Both the position numbers and the translations under genes were made by a program. A stretch of 64,000 bases of DNA from CAYRGG01 sp964423745 (GTDB lineage Bacteria; Pseudomonadota; Gammaproteobacteria; Competibacterales; Competibacteraceae). The notes beneath the pieces are model-generated. The model saw only the letters and a list, made by a program, of their open reading frames with translations. It was not told the DNA's origin and did not search any database. Numbering within the stretch: position 1 is the stretch's first letter; every line of letters starts with the position of its first letter. This document shows, piece by piece, positions 7,687 to 16,205 of the stretch. The stretch spans positions 1-64,000 of the forward strand of contig CAYRGG010000019.1 in NCBI GenBank assembly GCA_964423745.1, read 5' to 3'.

Positions 7687-8640
7687 ATGCAAGACATCCT
7701 CAATATCGTATTGCCGGTCTTCGGCATCATTCTTGGCGGTTATCTGGCCCGGCATTTTAATATCCTTGATGCAGCCAGTTCTGAGTCGCTAAACCGCTTT
7801 GTCTATGCCATTACGTTACCGCCGTTATTGTTTTTATCCTCGGCTGAAACCCCCTTGGAGGAGCTGTTGAATTGGCCTTTTATCGGTGTTTATTCGAGTG
7901 GTATCTTGATAACGTTGGTACTGGCCCTGATCGGTGGCCGCCTGCTTTTTGGCCATCGGGATCTTGCGACGCTTACCTTACATGCCATGGCAGCGATTTT
8001 TGCCAATACGGTATATATGGGAATTCCTTTGTTTCAAACGGCTTTTGGCCGCGAAGGCACCACGCCTGTCATTGTAGCGGCTCTGGTAAGCAACCTGTTT
8101 TTGATTGGCGCTGCGGTTATCCATCTTGAGTGGGCGCAAGCCCAGGGAGACAAACGCCGAGAGATTATATCCCAAGTATTGGGGGCTTTGCTGCGCAGTC
8201 CGGTGGTAACACCTCTGCTTCTGGGGTTGCTGTTTTCTTATTTTCAGTTGTCGCTACTGCAACCGGTTGAAAACTTTCTCGATCTCATGGCGGGGGCAGC
8301 GGGTCCTACAGCTTTATTTGCACTGGGTATGTCCTTATATGGGCATTCTCTGCAGGGCAATATAGGTGAGATCAGTTGGTTAGTCATTTTAAAACTCATC
8401 GTTAATCCTTTGGCTACCTGGGGATTAGCGGTTTATGTGTTTACCCTCGACCCATTTTGGGCTAATTCCGCTGTGCTCATCGCCGCTATCCCCACCGGCG
8501 CTTTAGTGTTTGTTCATGCTCAACGTTATAACGTCTACGTACAACGTAGCGCTGCTGTGGTCATCGCCACAACTTCTTTATCCATTATTACTTTATCTGC
8601 GCTATTAGTGTGGTTTGGCAGTACTTCGGTGAATCCTTGA
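7687..8640 (+). CDS. AEC (auxin efflux carrier) family transporter
   Basis: 317 residues, almost entirely membrane helices. It starts MQDILNIVLPVFGIILGGY, the typical opening of AEC permeases, then has the NRFVYAITLPPLLFL stretch and AIFANTVYMGIPLF, the conserved N-x-G/x-x-G-x-P-L crossover region. A final half mirrors the first (FALGMSLYG, AAIPTGALVFVHAQRYN). AEC carriers move organic anions or amino acids; the substrate is unknown here. It follows the exchanger by 111 bp and could be independently transcribed. Confidence 0.88.
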   Translation: MQDILNIVLPVFGIILGGYLARHFNILDAASSESLNRFVYAITLPPLLFLSSAETPLEELLNWPFIGVYSSGILITLVLALIGGRLLFGHRDLATLTLHAMAAIFANTVYMGIPLFQTAFGREGTTPVIVAALVSNLFLIGAAVIHLEWAQAQGDKRREIISQVLGALLRSPVVTPLLLGLLFSYFQLSLLQPVENFLDLMAGAAGPTALFALGMSLYGHSLQGNIGEISWLVILKLIVNPLATWGLAVYVFTLDPFWANSAVLIAAIPTGALVFVHAQRYNVYVQRSAAVVIATTSLSIITLSALLVWFGSTSVNP

Positions 8641-8850
8641 TGCAATCGCCTCATAGCTGTTTTGCCAATCAAGACAGAGGTGGTTCCATTAAGCACGACC
8701 TGCTTTTAAACGGATCTTTGCCAAAAGCGTATAAGAAAGCAATGGATTCAATCAGTTTATGCAAGTTTTATAACTTCAAGGATTGTATGGTCTTGTAGCA
8801 CATGAATCGATAGTCATTAGACAAAAACTTTCTTTCATAAGGAGATATTA

Positions 8851-9591
8851 GTGAAACACACATTTCCTAATCCATTACTGCAACAAAGACAAGCCCCAAA
8901 TAGCCTATCACGGCGTCGATTTATCGGTGCGCTCGCGGCGGGTAGTGCCGCTATGGTGGTGGCAGCGCCTTGGGTGCGTATCGGCCATGCCGCGCCTATC
9001 ACATTGCCGGGTCTGCCCTATGCCGAAGATGCCTTAGAGCCAGTGATTTCTGGACGCACCCTAAGTTTTCACTACGGTAAGCACCATCAAGGCTATGTGG
9101 ATAAGCTCAATACTTTAATACAAGGTACCGATTTTGCTGATGCTGATATAGAGGAAATCATCATCGCTACAGCTGATCAAGAGGACAGCACTGCCATTTT
9201 TAATAATGCGGCCCAAGTATGGAACCACACATTTTACTGGGCCAGTCTAAAAGCTAACGGAGGCGGTAAACCAACGGGTGAGTTAAAAACAAAAATAGAC
9301 GAGTCTTTTGGTGACTATGAAGCGATGAAAAAAGAGTATGTAGATAAAGCGCTGGGCCAATTTGGCACGGGTTGGGCATGGTTAGTGGAACAGGATGGCA
9401 AACTTGCGATTGTCAACACTCCGGATGCAGTAACACCTATTATTCAGGGGCAAAAGCCGCTGCTGACCATCGATGTATGGGAGCATGCTTACTATTTAGA
9501 CTACCAAAACCGCCGTAAAGACTATGTCAATGCTGTGATCGACCATCTGCTCAACTGGGATTTTGCATTGGAAAACCTTGCTCGCCCTTAA
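8851..9591 (+). CDS. Superoxide dismutase [Fe/Mn] with twin-arginine signal peptide
   Basis: 246 residues from a GTG start preceded by AAGGAGATATTA. Residues about 20-50 hold SRRRFIGALAAGSAAMVVAA, a textbook Tat signal with an AXA-like cleavage site (GHAA). The mature part begins at ITLPGLPYAEDALEPVIS and shows the Fe/Mn-SOD ligands: His in HYGKHHQGY, His in WNHTFYW, and Asp and His in DVWEHAYYLDYQNRR. The GTGWAWL motif is also present. Most bacterial Fe/Mn-SODs are cytoplasmic, so export in folded metal-loaded form suggests a periplasmic or surface function. Upstream 8641-8850 shows no gene. Confidence 0.95.
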   Translation: MKHTFPNPLLQQRQAPNSLSRRRFIGALAAGSAAMVVAAPWVRIGHAAPITLPGLPYAEDALEPVISGRTLSFHYGKHHQGYVDKLNTLIQGTDFADADIEEIIIATADQEDSTAIFNNAAQVWNHTFYWASLKANGGGKPTGELKTKIDESFGDYEAMKKEYVDKALGQFGTGWAWLVEQDGKLAIVNTPDAVTPIIQGQKPLLTIDVWEHAYYLDYQNRRKDYVNAVIDHLLNWDFALENLARP

Positions 9592-9670
9592 GCTTTTGAG
9601 CTTTTCATGCAAGCAAAGCGTCCAGGCGCTTAAATACAACCTATAAACCTATAAATAGGGGAGGTAAATC

Positions 9671-10339
9671 ATGTCAGGCTGGGGTTGGGTGTTATTTTGG
9701 TGGCTTGCCTTTGCATTGAGTCATACAGTGCTTTCAGCGTCTCCTGTGCGGAGTTCGCTGGTGGGTCGGCTTGGTGAAAAACCCTTTTTAGGGCTTTATT
9801 CGCTGGTGGCATTGATCACCTTTGTGCCCCTGGTCAAAGCCTACGGCGATAGCCAACACAGCGGTCCATTCCTGTGGGATCTGCGCACACCCATTACCTA
9901 TGGTTTGGTGATCGCCTTGTCGGCCCTTGCTTGGGCGGTGGTCATTGCGACCTTCTTTCAACCTAGCCCCACCAGTATGGTCCCAGGAACGCCAACCCAT
10001 TCCCAGGGACTCACCCGTATTACTCGGCATCCCTTATTTATGAGTCTGGCATTGTGGGGTTTGGCCCATCTGTTGCTGAGCGTATCCCTAAGCGATGTGA
10101 TTTTTTTTGGCGGGTTTATCGTCTATGGCTTTTTAGGCGCTTATCATCTGGATCAACGTAAGCGTGCCAGCCAAGAACCTTTAGATGCTTTTTATCAAGA
10201 AACCTCGGTGCTGCCCTTCGCAGCGATAGCCACGGGCCGCAACCGGTTAGTGGTTAGGGAACTGCCCTGGCTGGGATTAGGTGTGGGGTTGGTGGTGGCA
10301 GTGCTGTTACTTATTGCACACCCTTGGCTTTTTTATTAA
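9671..10339 (+). CDS. NnrU family membrane protein
   Basis: 222 residues with five to six hydrophobic helices and the family-typical QGLTRITRHPLFMSLALWG and GAYHLDQRKRA segments. NnrU proteins are found with denitrification genes in some bacteria and in isoprenoid or methyltransferase-like membrane families (related to ICMT) in others; their exact reaction is unsettled. GGGGAGG precedes the ATG by 7 bases. Its 3' end overlaps the convergent hydrolase by 29 bp. There is no denitrification operon adjacent, though hcp and a DNR-like regulator occur 40 kb away. Confidence 0.85.
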   Translation: MSGWGWVLFWWLAFALSHTVLSASPVRSSLVGRLGEKPFLGLYSLVALITFVPLVKAYGDSQHSGPFLWDLRTPITYGLVIALSALAWAVVIATFFQPSPTSMVPGTPTHSQGLTRITRHPLFMSLALWGLAHLLLSVSLSDVIFFGGFIVYGFLGAYHLDQRKRASQEPLDAFYQETSVLPFAAIATGRNRLVVRELPWLGLGVGLVVAVLLLIAHPWLFY

Positions 10340-11348
10340 TGTTTATGCGGACTTGTTTAAGCAAACGGGTAATGGCGGCTACCGTCATGGCGGCGTGTTT
10401 AGGGTGGGTCAGCAACGAATGATGGGTAGCTTGGGGAATAACGACATAGCGACTGTTGGCGGATAATTTTGTAAGGTCTTGCTGTAATACCTGCCATTGC
10501 TCACTACCTTGAACACCGAAGCCAAATTCGTCGGTGCCGGCGCTCATAACCAGTAAGGGAATATCACCTAAATCCTGCTGTTGGCGCACTTGCGCCGTAA
10601 TTTTTTCCCATTGGTTGGCTTCGCCCAAGGTCGCTTGCAGATGCTTAGGGGTGATCAAAAGGGCTTGGTGGGCTGCCTGAGCGTGGTTTGGCAATTCTTC
10701 GGCAATTTTATTAAACCAACTCGCTACCCGCAAAACGCCTAAGCGCGCCAACGTAGGTGTCCACTCCAGCAGTTGCATAAACCGCTGTTGTTGCGCCTGT
10801 GTCTCTTCGGAAAGATCCTGTCCCTGGTTGGGGTGGACGGTGTCTAGTAATACAAGTCCAGCAACCTGCTTTGGAAAAGTAGCGGTATAAGCTCTCGCAA
10901 AGAGCCCCCCCATAGAGTGTCCCACCACGACAAAAGGACCTTGCAGGTTAGCTTTGTGCAAAAGGGTATGCAGCTGCTGAACAACAAAATTAGCATCGGG
11001 TTCACTGGAACTCGATTCGCTCCAACCGATGCCAGCTCGATCATAGGCGCATACTTGAGTGGTGTTAGCTAATCTCATTTGGATGCGTGTCCATATGGCT
11101 ACCGTGGCGCTGAGACCGGATTCTAAAATGACCGTCGGTCTGCCTTCCCCTTGGCAAAAGAGGTGCAATCCATATCCGCCCACGTCAATCAATTCACCAG
11201 GAGACGTAAAGGTCTGTCGGTCGAACCAAGCTCCTAAAGCTTGATAGGCAGTGCCTAGTATTACTAAACCTAGGATCAGGAGCATTAACCCTAGCAGGCT
11301 TTTTTTGAGCCATCTTTGTAATTGGCTTATGGCAAAGGATTTAGACAT
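10311..11348 (-). CDS. Alpha/beta hydrolase, membrane-anchored
   Basis: 345 residues. The N-terminal segment has one hydrophobic helix (LLGLMLLILGLVILGTAY, about 16-33), so it is anchored with the enzyme probably facing the periplasm. Catalytic features: oxyanion region VILESGLSATVAIW, CAYDRAGIGWSE, nucleophile elbow VVGHSMGGLFARAY (Ser about 143), and a late His in PQATHHSLL. It resembles non-specific esterase/haloperoxidase-like hydrolases. The substrate is unknown. Confidence 0.88.
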   Translation of the reverse strand: MSKSFAISQLQRWLKKSLLGLMLLILGLVILGTAYQALGAWFDRQTFTSPGELIDVGGYGLHLFCQGEGRPTVILESGLSATVAIWTRIQMRLANTTQVCAYDRAGIGWSESSSSEPDANFVVQQLHTLLHKANLQGPFVVVGHSMGGLFARAYTATFPKQVAGLVLLDTVHPNQGQDLSEETQAQQQRFMQLLEWTPTLARLGVLRVASWFNKIAEELPNHAQAAHQALLITPKHLQATLGEANQWEKITAQVRQQQDLGDIPLLVMSAGTDEFGFGVQGSEQWQVLQQDLTKLSANSRYVVIPQATHHSLLTHPKHAAMTVAAITRLLKQVRININKKAKGVQ

Positions 11349-11439
11349 AACAGCTGATCGTAAAAAAAGTTTTAGTGGTCATATTCAGACAGTCAATTTA
11401 ACTTGATGGCTTAAGATGTATCATGTTTGTATAAGTTCA

Positions 11440-11460
11440 TTTACCATCGGCAATGGTAAA
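11440..11460. repeat. Perfect 8-bp inverted repeat upstream of the hydrolase gene
   Basis: TTTACCAT and ATGGTAAA are separated by five bases, about 92 bp upstream of the hydrolase start and about 80 bp beyond the reductase stop. A run of C follows at 11461. There is no U-tract, so a protein-binding operator is more likely than a terminator. Confidence 0.45.
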
Positions 11461-11538
11461 CCCCCCCAATCTAGGCTATACGCGGTCTATGGATAAAGCG
11501 GTGAGGATGGGAATAAATCAGCTTGTACTGTCCATCGT

Positions 11539-12423
11539 TTAGTGAAATGTACAATCAAACAGCACATCATCGCCCATGATAAAAAGTCGATGTTGAGGAC
11601 GCAGCCCGTCATTGAGATCTTTGATAACGGGCAGGGTGATACTGGGTCGACCAGAACCAATGAGCAGAGGAGCGACAGCCAATTGCAATCTATCTAACAA
11701 ACCCGCCTGCAAAAAATGTGATACTGTGATACCACCACCCTCTATGAATACCCCATAGAGTCCACGTTTATGTAACTTTTTAAGAATGGCTGCTAAAGAC
11801 AGCTTGCCATCTTGAGTAGGTACGCCAATAATTTGCGCCTGCCCCAAGGCTTTTTGGGTAACCCTGATATCGCAGAAAACTAATGTGGGCGCAGCTTTAT
11901 CTTGGAAGACATTAAGGTCTTTATGCAAACGCAGCTGAGTGTCCAAAATGGCACGAACAGGGTTTGACCCTGCAACTCGGCGAGTGGTGAGGCGAGGATT
12001 GTCGTTATGAACCGTAGCGGCACCCACCAATACCACATCGCATAAGGCGCGCATCCGGTGTAGATGAACGATATTAGCGGGTCCCGTTACGTAGCAGGAA
12101 GCGCCACTGACAGTGGCAATGCGACCGTCTAAGCTTTGTCCAAGATGTGCTAGGGTCAAGGGTTGGCGAGCTGATGCCAGGCAGACGGGTAAGTAGAGAT
12201 CAAAAAACTGCGCAGCCGCTTCTGATATGTCCACATGGGCTATCCAAGTGGCGTCGGGACCCAGTACAATGAGCGCCTTTGATAAAGGGACTTGTACCGG
12301 TAGATCTTGTGTATCAAAACCAAAACCTATAGGCTCGCAGGAGATAAACTGGGTCTGGACGACCCGTCTTAAAGCCAGTAAAAACTGCCAGGCTGTTTCT
12401 TCACAAAGTGGAACGCTAACCAT
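11539..12423 (-). CDS. RibD C-terminal (reductase)-like NADPH-dependent enzyme
   Basis: 294 residues. From about residue 95 it matches the RibD_C/dihydrofolate-reductase-like fold: LAHLGQSLDGRIA, RMRALCDVVLVGAATVHND, NPRLTTR, and FIEGGGITVSHFLQAGLLD near the C-terminus. In riboflavin synthesis this domain reduces the ribosyl group of the diaminopyrimidine intermediate. The deaminase domain of full RibD (H-A-E plus PCxxxG) is missing, replaced by an unrelated N-terminal segment of about 90 residues. It is divergent from a GTP cyclohydrolase II gene 137 bp away, so the two likely act in one flavin- or pterin-related pathway. Confidence 0.82.
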   Translation of the reverse strand: MVSVPLCEETAWQFLLALRRVVQTQFISCEPIGFGFDTQDLPVQVPLSKALIVLGPDATWIAHVDISEAAAQFFDLYLPVCLASARQPLTLAHLGQSLDGRIATVSGASCYVTGPANIVHLHRMRALCDVVLVGAATVHNDNPRLTTRRVAGSNPVRAILDTQLRLHKDLNVFQDKAAPTLVFCDIRVTQKALGQAQIIGVPTQDGKLSLAAILKKLHKRGLYGVFIEGGGITVSHFLQAGLLDRLQLAVAPLLIGSGRPSITLPVIKDLNDGLRPQHRLFIMGDDVLFDCTFH

Positions 12424-12494
12424 TTTAATCTTTACTCATAAAGCGTAATTTAAGAAACTTTTGCAATCTATCGGCTGTCTTCAAAAAATCGTTG

Positions 12495-12500
12495 TATAAT
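12495..12500 (+). promoter_or_regulatory. Candidate -10 element for the GTP cyclohydrolase II gene
   Basis: A perfect TATAAT lies 60 bp before the ATG in the short AT-rich divergent region 12424-12560. No good -35 hexamer is seen at 16-18 bp spacing, so this is tentative. Confidence 0.25.
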
Positions 12501-12560
12501 ATTTGTTAAGTTTTTGTTGAGTTTTTACATTCGTTAGACACTCACGGTGAGTTTAACTCT

Positions 12561-13727
12561 ATGGGTAACAATCCATTTAATAATTATCATGCTGTGTTGG
12601 AGGTCGATCGAGCTATCGCTGATCTACGTAGAGGGTTAGCGATTCCCGTAGAGCATAACGGGACAACATGGTTACTAGCGTCTGTTGAGACTGCTTTGCC
12701 GACATTATTGGACGAAATCCGTGTAATTGCTAAACAGCCACCTATGCTAACCATCACTTTGCAACGGGCAGCAGCACTGGGTCTGGTGGGTGTCACCGAT
12801 TTGCCGTTGACCCTTGTATTCCCCCCCAACGCAAATTGGGAGTGGGTCAAGGGTATTGCCTTAGACACGTTTCATGATGCCGCCGATGCTGTGGCTCTTC
12901 ATGCTGGAGTACCCGTATCAAATGCAACTCACCCGGCAAAAGTTGCTTTACAGCTTGCCAAATTTGCGCGACTTCTGCCAGCGGTCATCATGGTGCCCGT
13001 TAGCCTAAAAACGGTGGTTGAAAAAACTTCTCAAATGTCTAGTTTTTCCAACTTGGCGCCCATAGATATCAGTGATATTACAAACTATCCCAAAATGTTA
13101 GCGTACTCGTTAAAGCCTGTCAGTCAAGCGCAAGTGCCGTTGGCCGGGATTGGTATGAGTCAATTTATGTTGTTTCGGGGCGCTGACGGTAGCACAGAAC
13201 ATTTGGCGGTCGTGGTCGGTGACCCTAAATTGTCTGAACCCGTATTGGTCCGCCTGCATTCCGCCTGTTTAACGGGGGATATTTTTAATAGCTTAAAATG
13301 CGATTGTGGCGATCAGCTGCGCAATACTATTAAAACCATGGCGCAATCGGGTGGCGGAATACTGATCTATTTGGCCCAGGAAGGTCGTGGTATTGGTTTG
13401 GCTAATAAACTTCGTGCTTATCAGCTTCAGGCGGTAGGTTTTGATACGGTGGACGCCAACGAAATGTTAGGTTTTGAAGACGACGAGCGCCGTTATGAGG
13501 CTGCTGCCGAGATGCTCAGGCAGCTTGATGTGCGGCAAGTGCGTTTGATGACCAATAACCCCAGGAAATTGCAGGCATTGGAAAAAGAAGACATAGAAAT
13601 CGTCGGACGAGTTGCCATCATGGGCTCTATCAATCCCCATAATGAAGGTTATCTCACCACCAAAGCGAAACGGGCAGGTCACCTTTTTGACCTAGCTCTG
13701 GAGCCGGATGCTCTTGATTTGGAGTAA
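12561..13727 (+). CDS. GTP cyclohydrolase II with a degenerate N-terminal DHBP-synthase-like domain
   Basis: 388 residues. The C-terminal half is a complete GTP cyclohydrolase II: RLHSACLTGDIFNSLKCDCG with three zinc Cys (about residues 230-249), YLAQEGRGIGLANKLRAYQL, EMLGFEDDERRY and LMTNNPRKL. It opens the imidazole ring of GTP, the first step to riboflavin and some deazaflavin-type compounds. The N-terminal 190 residues start like RibB (AIADLRRGLAIPV) but lack the R-E-N-E-G-D-L and G-H-T catalytic motifs, so DHBP synthase activity is unlikely. It is divergent from the RibD_C-like reductase; together they look like a second, partial riboflavin-type gene set. Confidence 0.9.
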   Translation: MGNNPFNNYHAVLEVDRAIADLRRGLAIPVEHNGTTWLLASVETALPTLLDEIRVIAKQPPMLTITLQRAAALGLVGVTDLPLTLVFPPNANWEWVKGIALDTFHDAADAVALHAGVPVSNATHPAKVALQLAKFARLLPAVIMVPVSLKTVVEKTSQMSSFSNLAPIDISDITNYPKMLAYSLKPVSQAQVPLAGIGMSQFMLFRGADGSTEHLAVVVGDPKLSEPVLVRLHSACLTGDIFNSLKCDCGDQLRNTIKTMAQSGGGILIYLAQEGRGIGLANKLRAYQLQAVGFDTVDANEMLGFEDDERRYEAAAEMLRQLDVRQVRLMTNNPRKLQALEKEDIEIVGRVAIMGSINPHNEGYLTTKAKRAGHLFDLALEPDALDLE

Positions 13728-13735
13728 AAGCAACC

Positions 13736-14518
13736 TTAACGCTCTGTAAATCCTTGTCCCAACATGTCCGAAACCTCCAATTGCCACTGATCATCGCCAC
13801 TGGGCTGGCCTAAAAAATCAAGGGCATCGCGCAAACGGTTGTCAGCATTGTCACGCAAACCAGCGCTTCCTACCAGTTGATAACGGCCAGTAGGCGCCAA
13901 CCGCAGCATCCCAGAAAATTCCAAGGGTCCACCGCTATCTTCTAGATCAGCCAGTAGGTCAGGGGTATCAGCGCTGAGTTCAGCATTAAAACTGCCGATT
14001 TGCAAAGAGTCTCCAAGGGCAGTAGTAAGGGTATCAAGAAAACGTATTGTCCCATCCGCTGCATAAACGGCTCCATCGTTGTTGTCCCAACTTATGCCTG
14101 CTTTAGCAAAAGTTATCTCACCCGTGAGTAGCGCGGGTGTTTGACTGACCATAGACCAGGCTTTAGACATAGGCAACTGACCTTCTATGTCGGTTACCCA
14201 CCAACGCGAGTTAAAAAATCCTGTACCCACATTTGCATCCAACTGGACGCCGGTTTCCGAGACGTTGACGCGGTACTCTAAACGGCCTAGTAATAAGGGC
14301 AAAAAGCGCATCTGCCAGGTCAAAGACGCCAGTTGCGCCTCCTTTAAACGTACATCTCGAGCGCTGCCTTGAATCGCCGAGCCACTCACTTGCTGTACCG
14401 TAAGGCCCGGTATGGCCCGGGTTGTCCAATTGGCAAGAGCACTAGCGGGAAACTGAACCAGCATAAAAAAGCCATAGGCGAGCAAACCCAATAGACTGTA
14501 TTGCAGGACCCGCTTCAC
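13736..14518 (-). CDS. gspN: Type II secretion system protein N
   Basis: 260 residues, last gene of the gsp operon. It has one N-terminal membrane helix (YSLLGLLAYGFFMLVQFPASALA), then the typical GspN pattern LTVQQVSGSAIQGSARDVRL and LTWQMRFLPLLLGRLEYRV, followed by a beta-rich periplasmic region (LRLAPTGRYQLVGSAGLR). GspN is a bitopic inner-membrane accessory part of the secretion platform. It overlaps gspM by 4 bp and converges on the GTP cyclohydrolase gene with an 8-bp gap. Confidence 0.85.
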   Translation of the reverse strand: MKRVLQYSLLGLLAYGFFMLVQFPASALANWTTRAIPGLTVQQVSGSAIQGSARDVRLKEAQLASLTWQMRFLPLLLGRLEYRVNVSETGVQLDANVGTGFFNSRWWVTDIEGQLPMSKAWSMVSQTPALLTGEITFAKAGISWDNNDGAVYAADGTIRFLDTLTTALGDSLQIGSFNAELSADTPDLLADLEDSGGPLEFSGMLRLAPTGRYQLVGSAGLRDNADNRLRDALDFLGQPSGDDQWQLEVSDMLGQGFTER

Positions 14519-15012
14519 GATTCGCCACCCTGGAGAACCAAACGAGCATCAACTCGTCCGCTTTCAGTCTGGCGATCAACCACTGCATTGATAAGAGCGA
14601 TGCCGTGTTCTTGTTGTAAACTCCCGAGCCAGCGAATCATCTCGTCGAAACTCACTTGTTCCAAGCGTATTTGCAGTTGATTGGCGCCCTGGGGTTCAAC
14701 TCGTTTTACGGCTGGTCCAAGGCCCGCCGCACGGGCTGTACGATCCACAAAAACCAACAACGATTCATCCCGTGTCGGCGTGGCTTGGGAATTGGTTTCA
14801 GCGGCGTTAGTCAGCCGTTTGACATCTCCCGCCGCTTGCTGCATCCAAGTGACATCGGTGCGCAGCTCGCCCACCGACTGATGCAGAGCAGTTAGATTTG
14901 TTTGCAGCGGATGCCAAACCAGCGCATAAAAAAGTAAAATGCCAACGAGAACGGCGCCGGCGCCTATTATCCAGCGCTCCCGTAAGCTCAGTGTATTCCA
15001 CCAAGTCATCAT
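14515..15012 (-). CDS. gspM: Type II secretion system protein M
   Basis: 165 residues, the usual GspM size. A short cytoplasmic N-terminus (LSLRERWIIGAGA) is followed by one helix to about residue 36. A coiled segment (LTALHQSVGELRTDVTWMQQ) and a ferredoxin-like periplasmic domain ending in IALINAVVDRQTESGRVDA complete the protein. It partners GspL in the inner-membrane platform. It overlaps both gspL and gspN by 4 bp, indicating translational coupling. Confidence 0.88.
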   Translation of the reverse strand: MMTWWNTLSLRERWIIGAGAVLVGILLFYALVWHPLQTNLTALHQSVGELRTDVTWMQQAAGDVKRLTNAAETNSQATPTRDESLLVFVDRTARAAGLGPAVKRVEPQGANQLQIRLEQVSFDEMIRWLGSLQQEHGIALINAVVDRQTESGRVDARLVLQGGES

Positions 15013-16205
15013 GAAGGGGCTTTCCTTAAGGTCACGCGACTCTCTGCTTTGTCTTCTTGTTTCGTGGTACGCATTTGGGCATTTAATTGATCAAGCTCAT
15101 TAAACCGCTGTTCTAAGATATCAAATGCCTCTAGACTATTACCCTCCAAGTCCAAATCCAGCTGATTGGGTTTGTAGCGCAAGCCCCTTAGGGTAATACC
15201 TTCAACACCCTGCAATGCTTGCCCACTTTGATAAAGCAGGGGTAAAAAGACCGATTCTTCGCCGTCACCCGTTCCACGCAATTCTTGAAGACGATTTTCC
15301 AGCTGTGCACGGGGATTGACAATCCGTCGAGCATTGGGCACCGCTTCCCTATAGATGCGCACCATTTCGTTGCGAAAATAAGTTTGTTCCTGCTGAAGGC
15401 GCACATAATCGCTAATCTGTAAAATAATTTGTAGCCCTAGCCAACAGCCCGCCAAAATTGCCGCCACGCGCCATGGCCGTAACCATTTGCCCAGTTGAGC
15501 TTGGCGACTATAGGGACCTTGTAACAGATTGATGCTGGTACTACTACTATGTTTATAGCCCATGGCAAACGTCGCTAAAGGGTGGGCTTCTCCTTCAGGA
15601 CGCATCTCTAGGGCAAGGTGAGCTAACTCGGAAGGCACTTCACCCCAGACCCGCATATGGGAAGGTGTGCGTTCCTCGGCTTCGGTCAACGCCAAGCTCA
15701 GCAACAATTCTAAATTAGCTTGTTCCATGACAAAGCCTTGCCACAGGCCTTGGCGCAATACCCCTCGATCTTCTTCCAACAGCAGACTCCATGCGCCATC
15801 TTCGTAAGGGAGCAATAGAGTATCCGGTATTGCCGCGGCGGGTGTAACGCCGGCATCTCCACAGGCTTTGAGCCAACCCTGCAGAATCTCATGGCGTATC
15901 ACCGCGACAGGTATTGGTTCATTAGGTTGTATGGGACCTACAGCGAAATGCAGCGTGTCTATATCTTCGGCGAGATTGTCTTCTAAAGCATAGGGAATCG
16001 CTTTAAGCAGAGTAGCTCGGTTACGTCCGGGAACGTCAACTTGTTTGAGCATCACCATCTCGCCTGGAATCACCAACAACGGTTGCTGACTACCGGTGAT
16101 AACGTTAGCAAATTCGCTGGGAGTGCCTTGAGCAGACTGGCCATCTTCTGTCAGCCACTCCACTAAATCCGCATTAATAAAACGAAAAGGCAACCAGTGC
16201 ATCAT
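15009..16205 (-). CDS. gspL: Type II secretion system protein L
   Basis: 398 residues. The cytoplasmic actin-like half (about 1-240) contains LVIPGEMVMLKQVDVPGR and LKAIPYALEDNLAEDIDTLH, hallmarks of GspL. One membrane helix follows (AAILAGCWLGLQIILQI, about 249-265), then a periplasmic ferredoxin-like domain. GspL recruits the GspE ATPase to the membrane and binds GspM. It overlaps gspK and gspM by 4 bp. Confidence 0.9.
   Translation of the reverse strand: MMHWLPFRFINADLVEWLTEDGQSAQGTPSEFANVITGSQQPLLVIPGEMVMLKQVDVPGRNRATLLKAIPYALEDNLAEDIDTLHFAVGPIQPNEPIPVAVIRHEILQGWLKACGDAGVTPAAAIPDTLLLPYEDGAWSLLLEEDRGVLRQGLWQGFVMEQANLELLLSLALTEAEERTPSHMRVWGEVPSELAHLALEMRPEGEAHPLATFAMGYKHSSSTSINLLQGPYSRQAQLGKWLRPWRVAAILAGCWLGLQIILQISDYVRLQQEQTYFRNEMVRIYREAVPNARRIVNPRAQLENRLQELRGTGDGEESVFLPLLYQSGQALQGVEGITLRGLRYKPNQLDLDLEGNSLEAFDILEQRFNELDQLNAQMRTTKQEDKAESRVTLRKAPS

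Noticed and set aside
8641..8850. Possible gene fragment ahead of the SOD gene
   Set aside because: Neither strand gave a recognisable family in any frame, and the short frames have no ribosome site.
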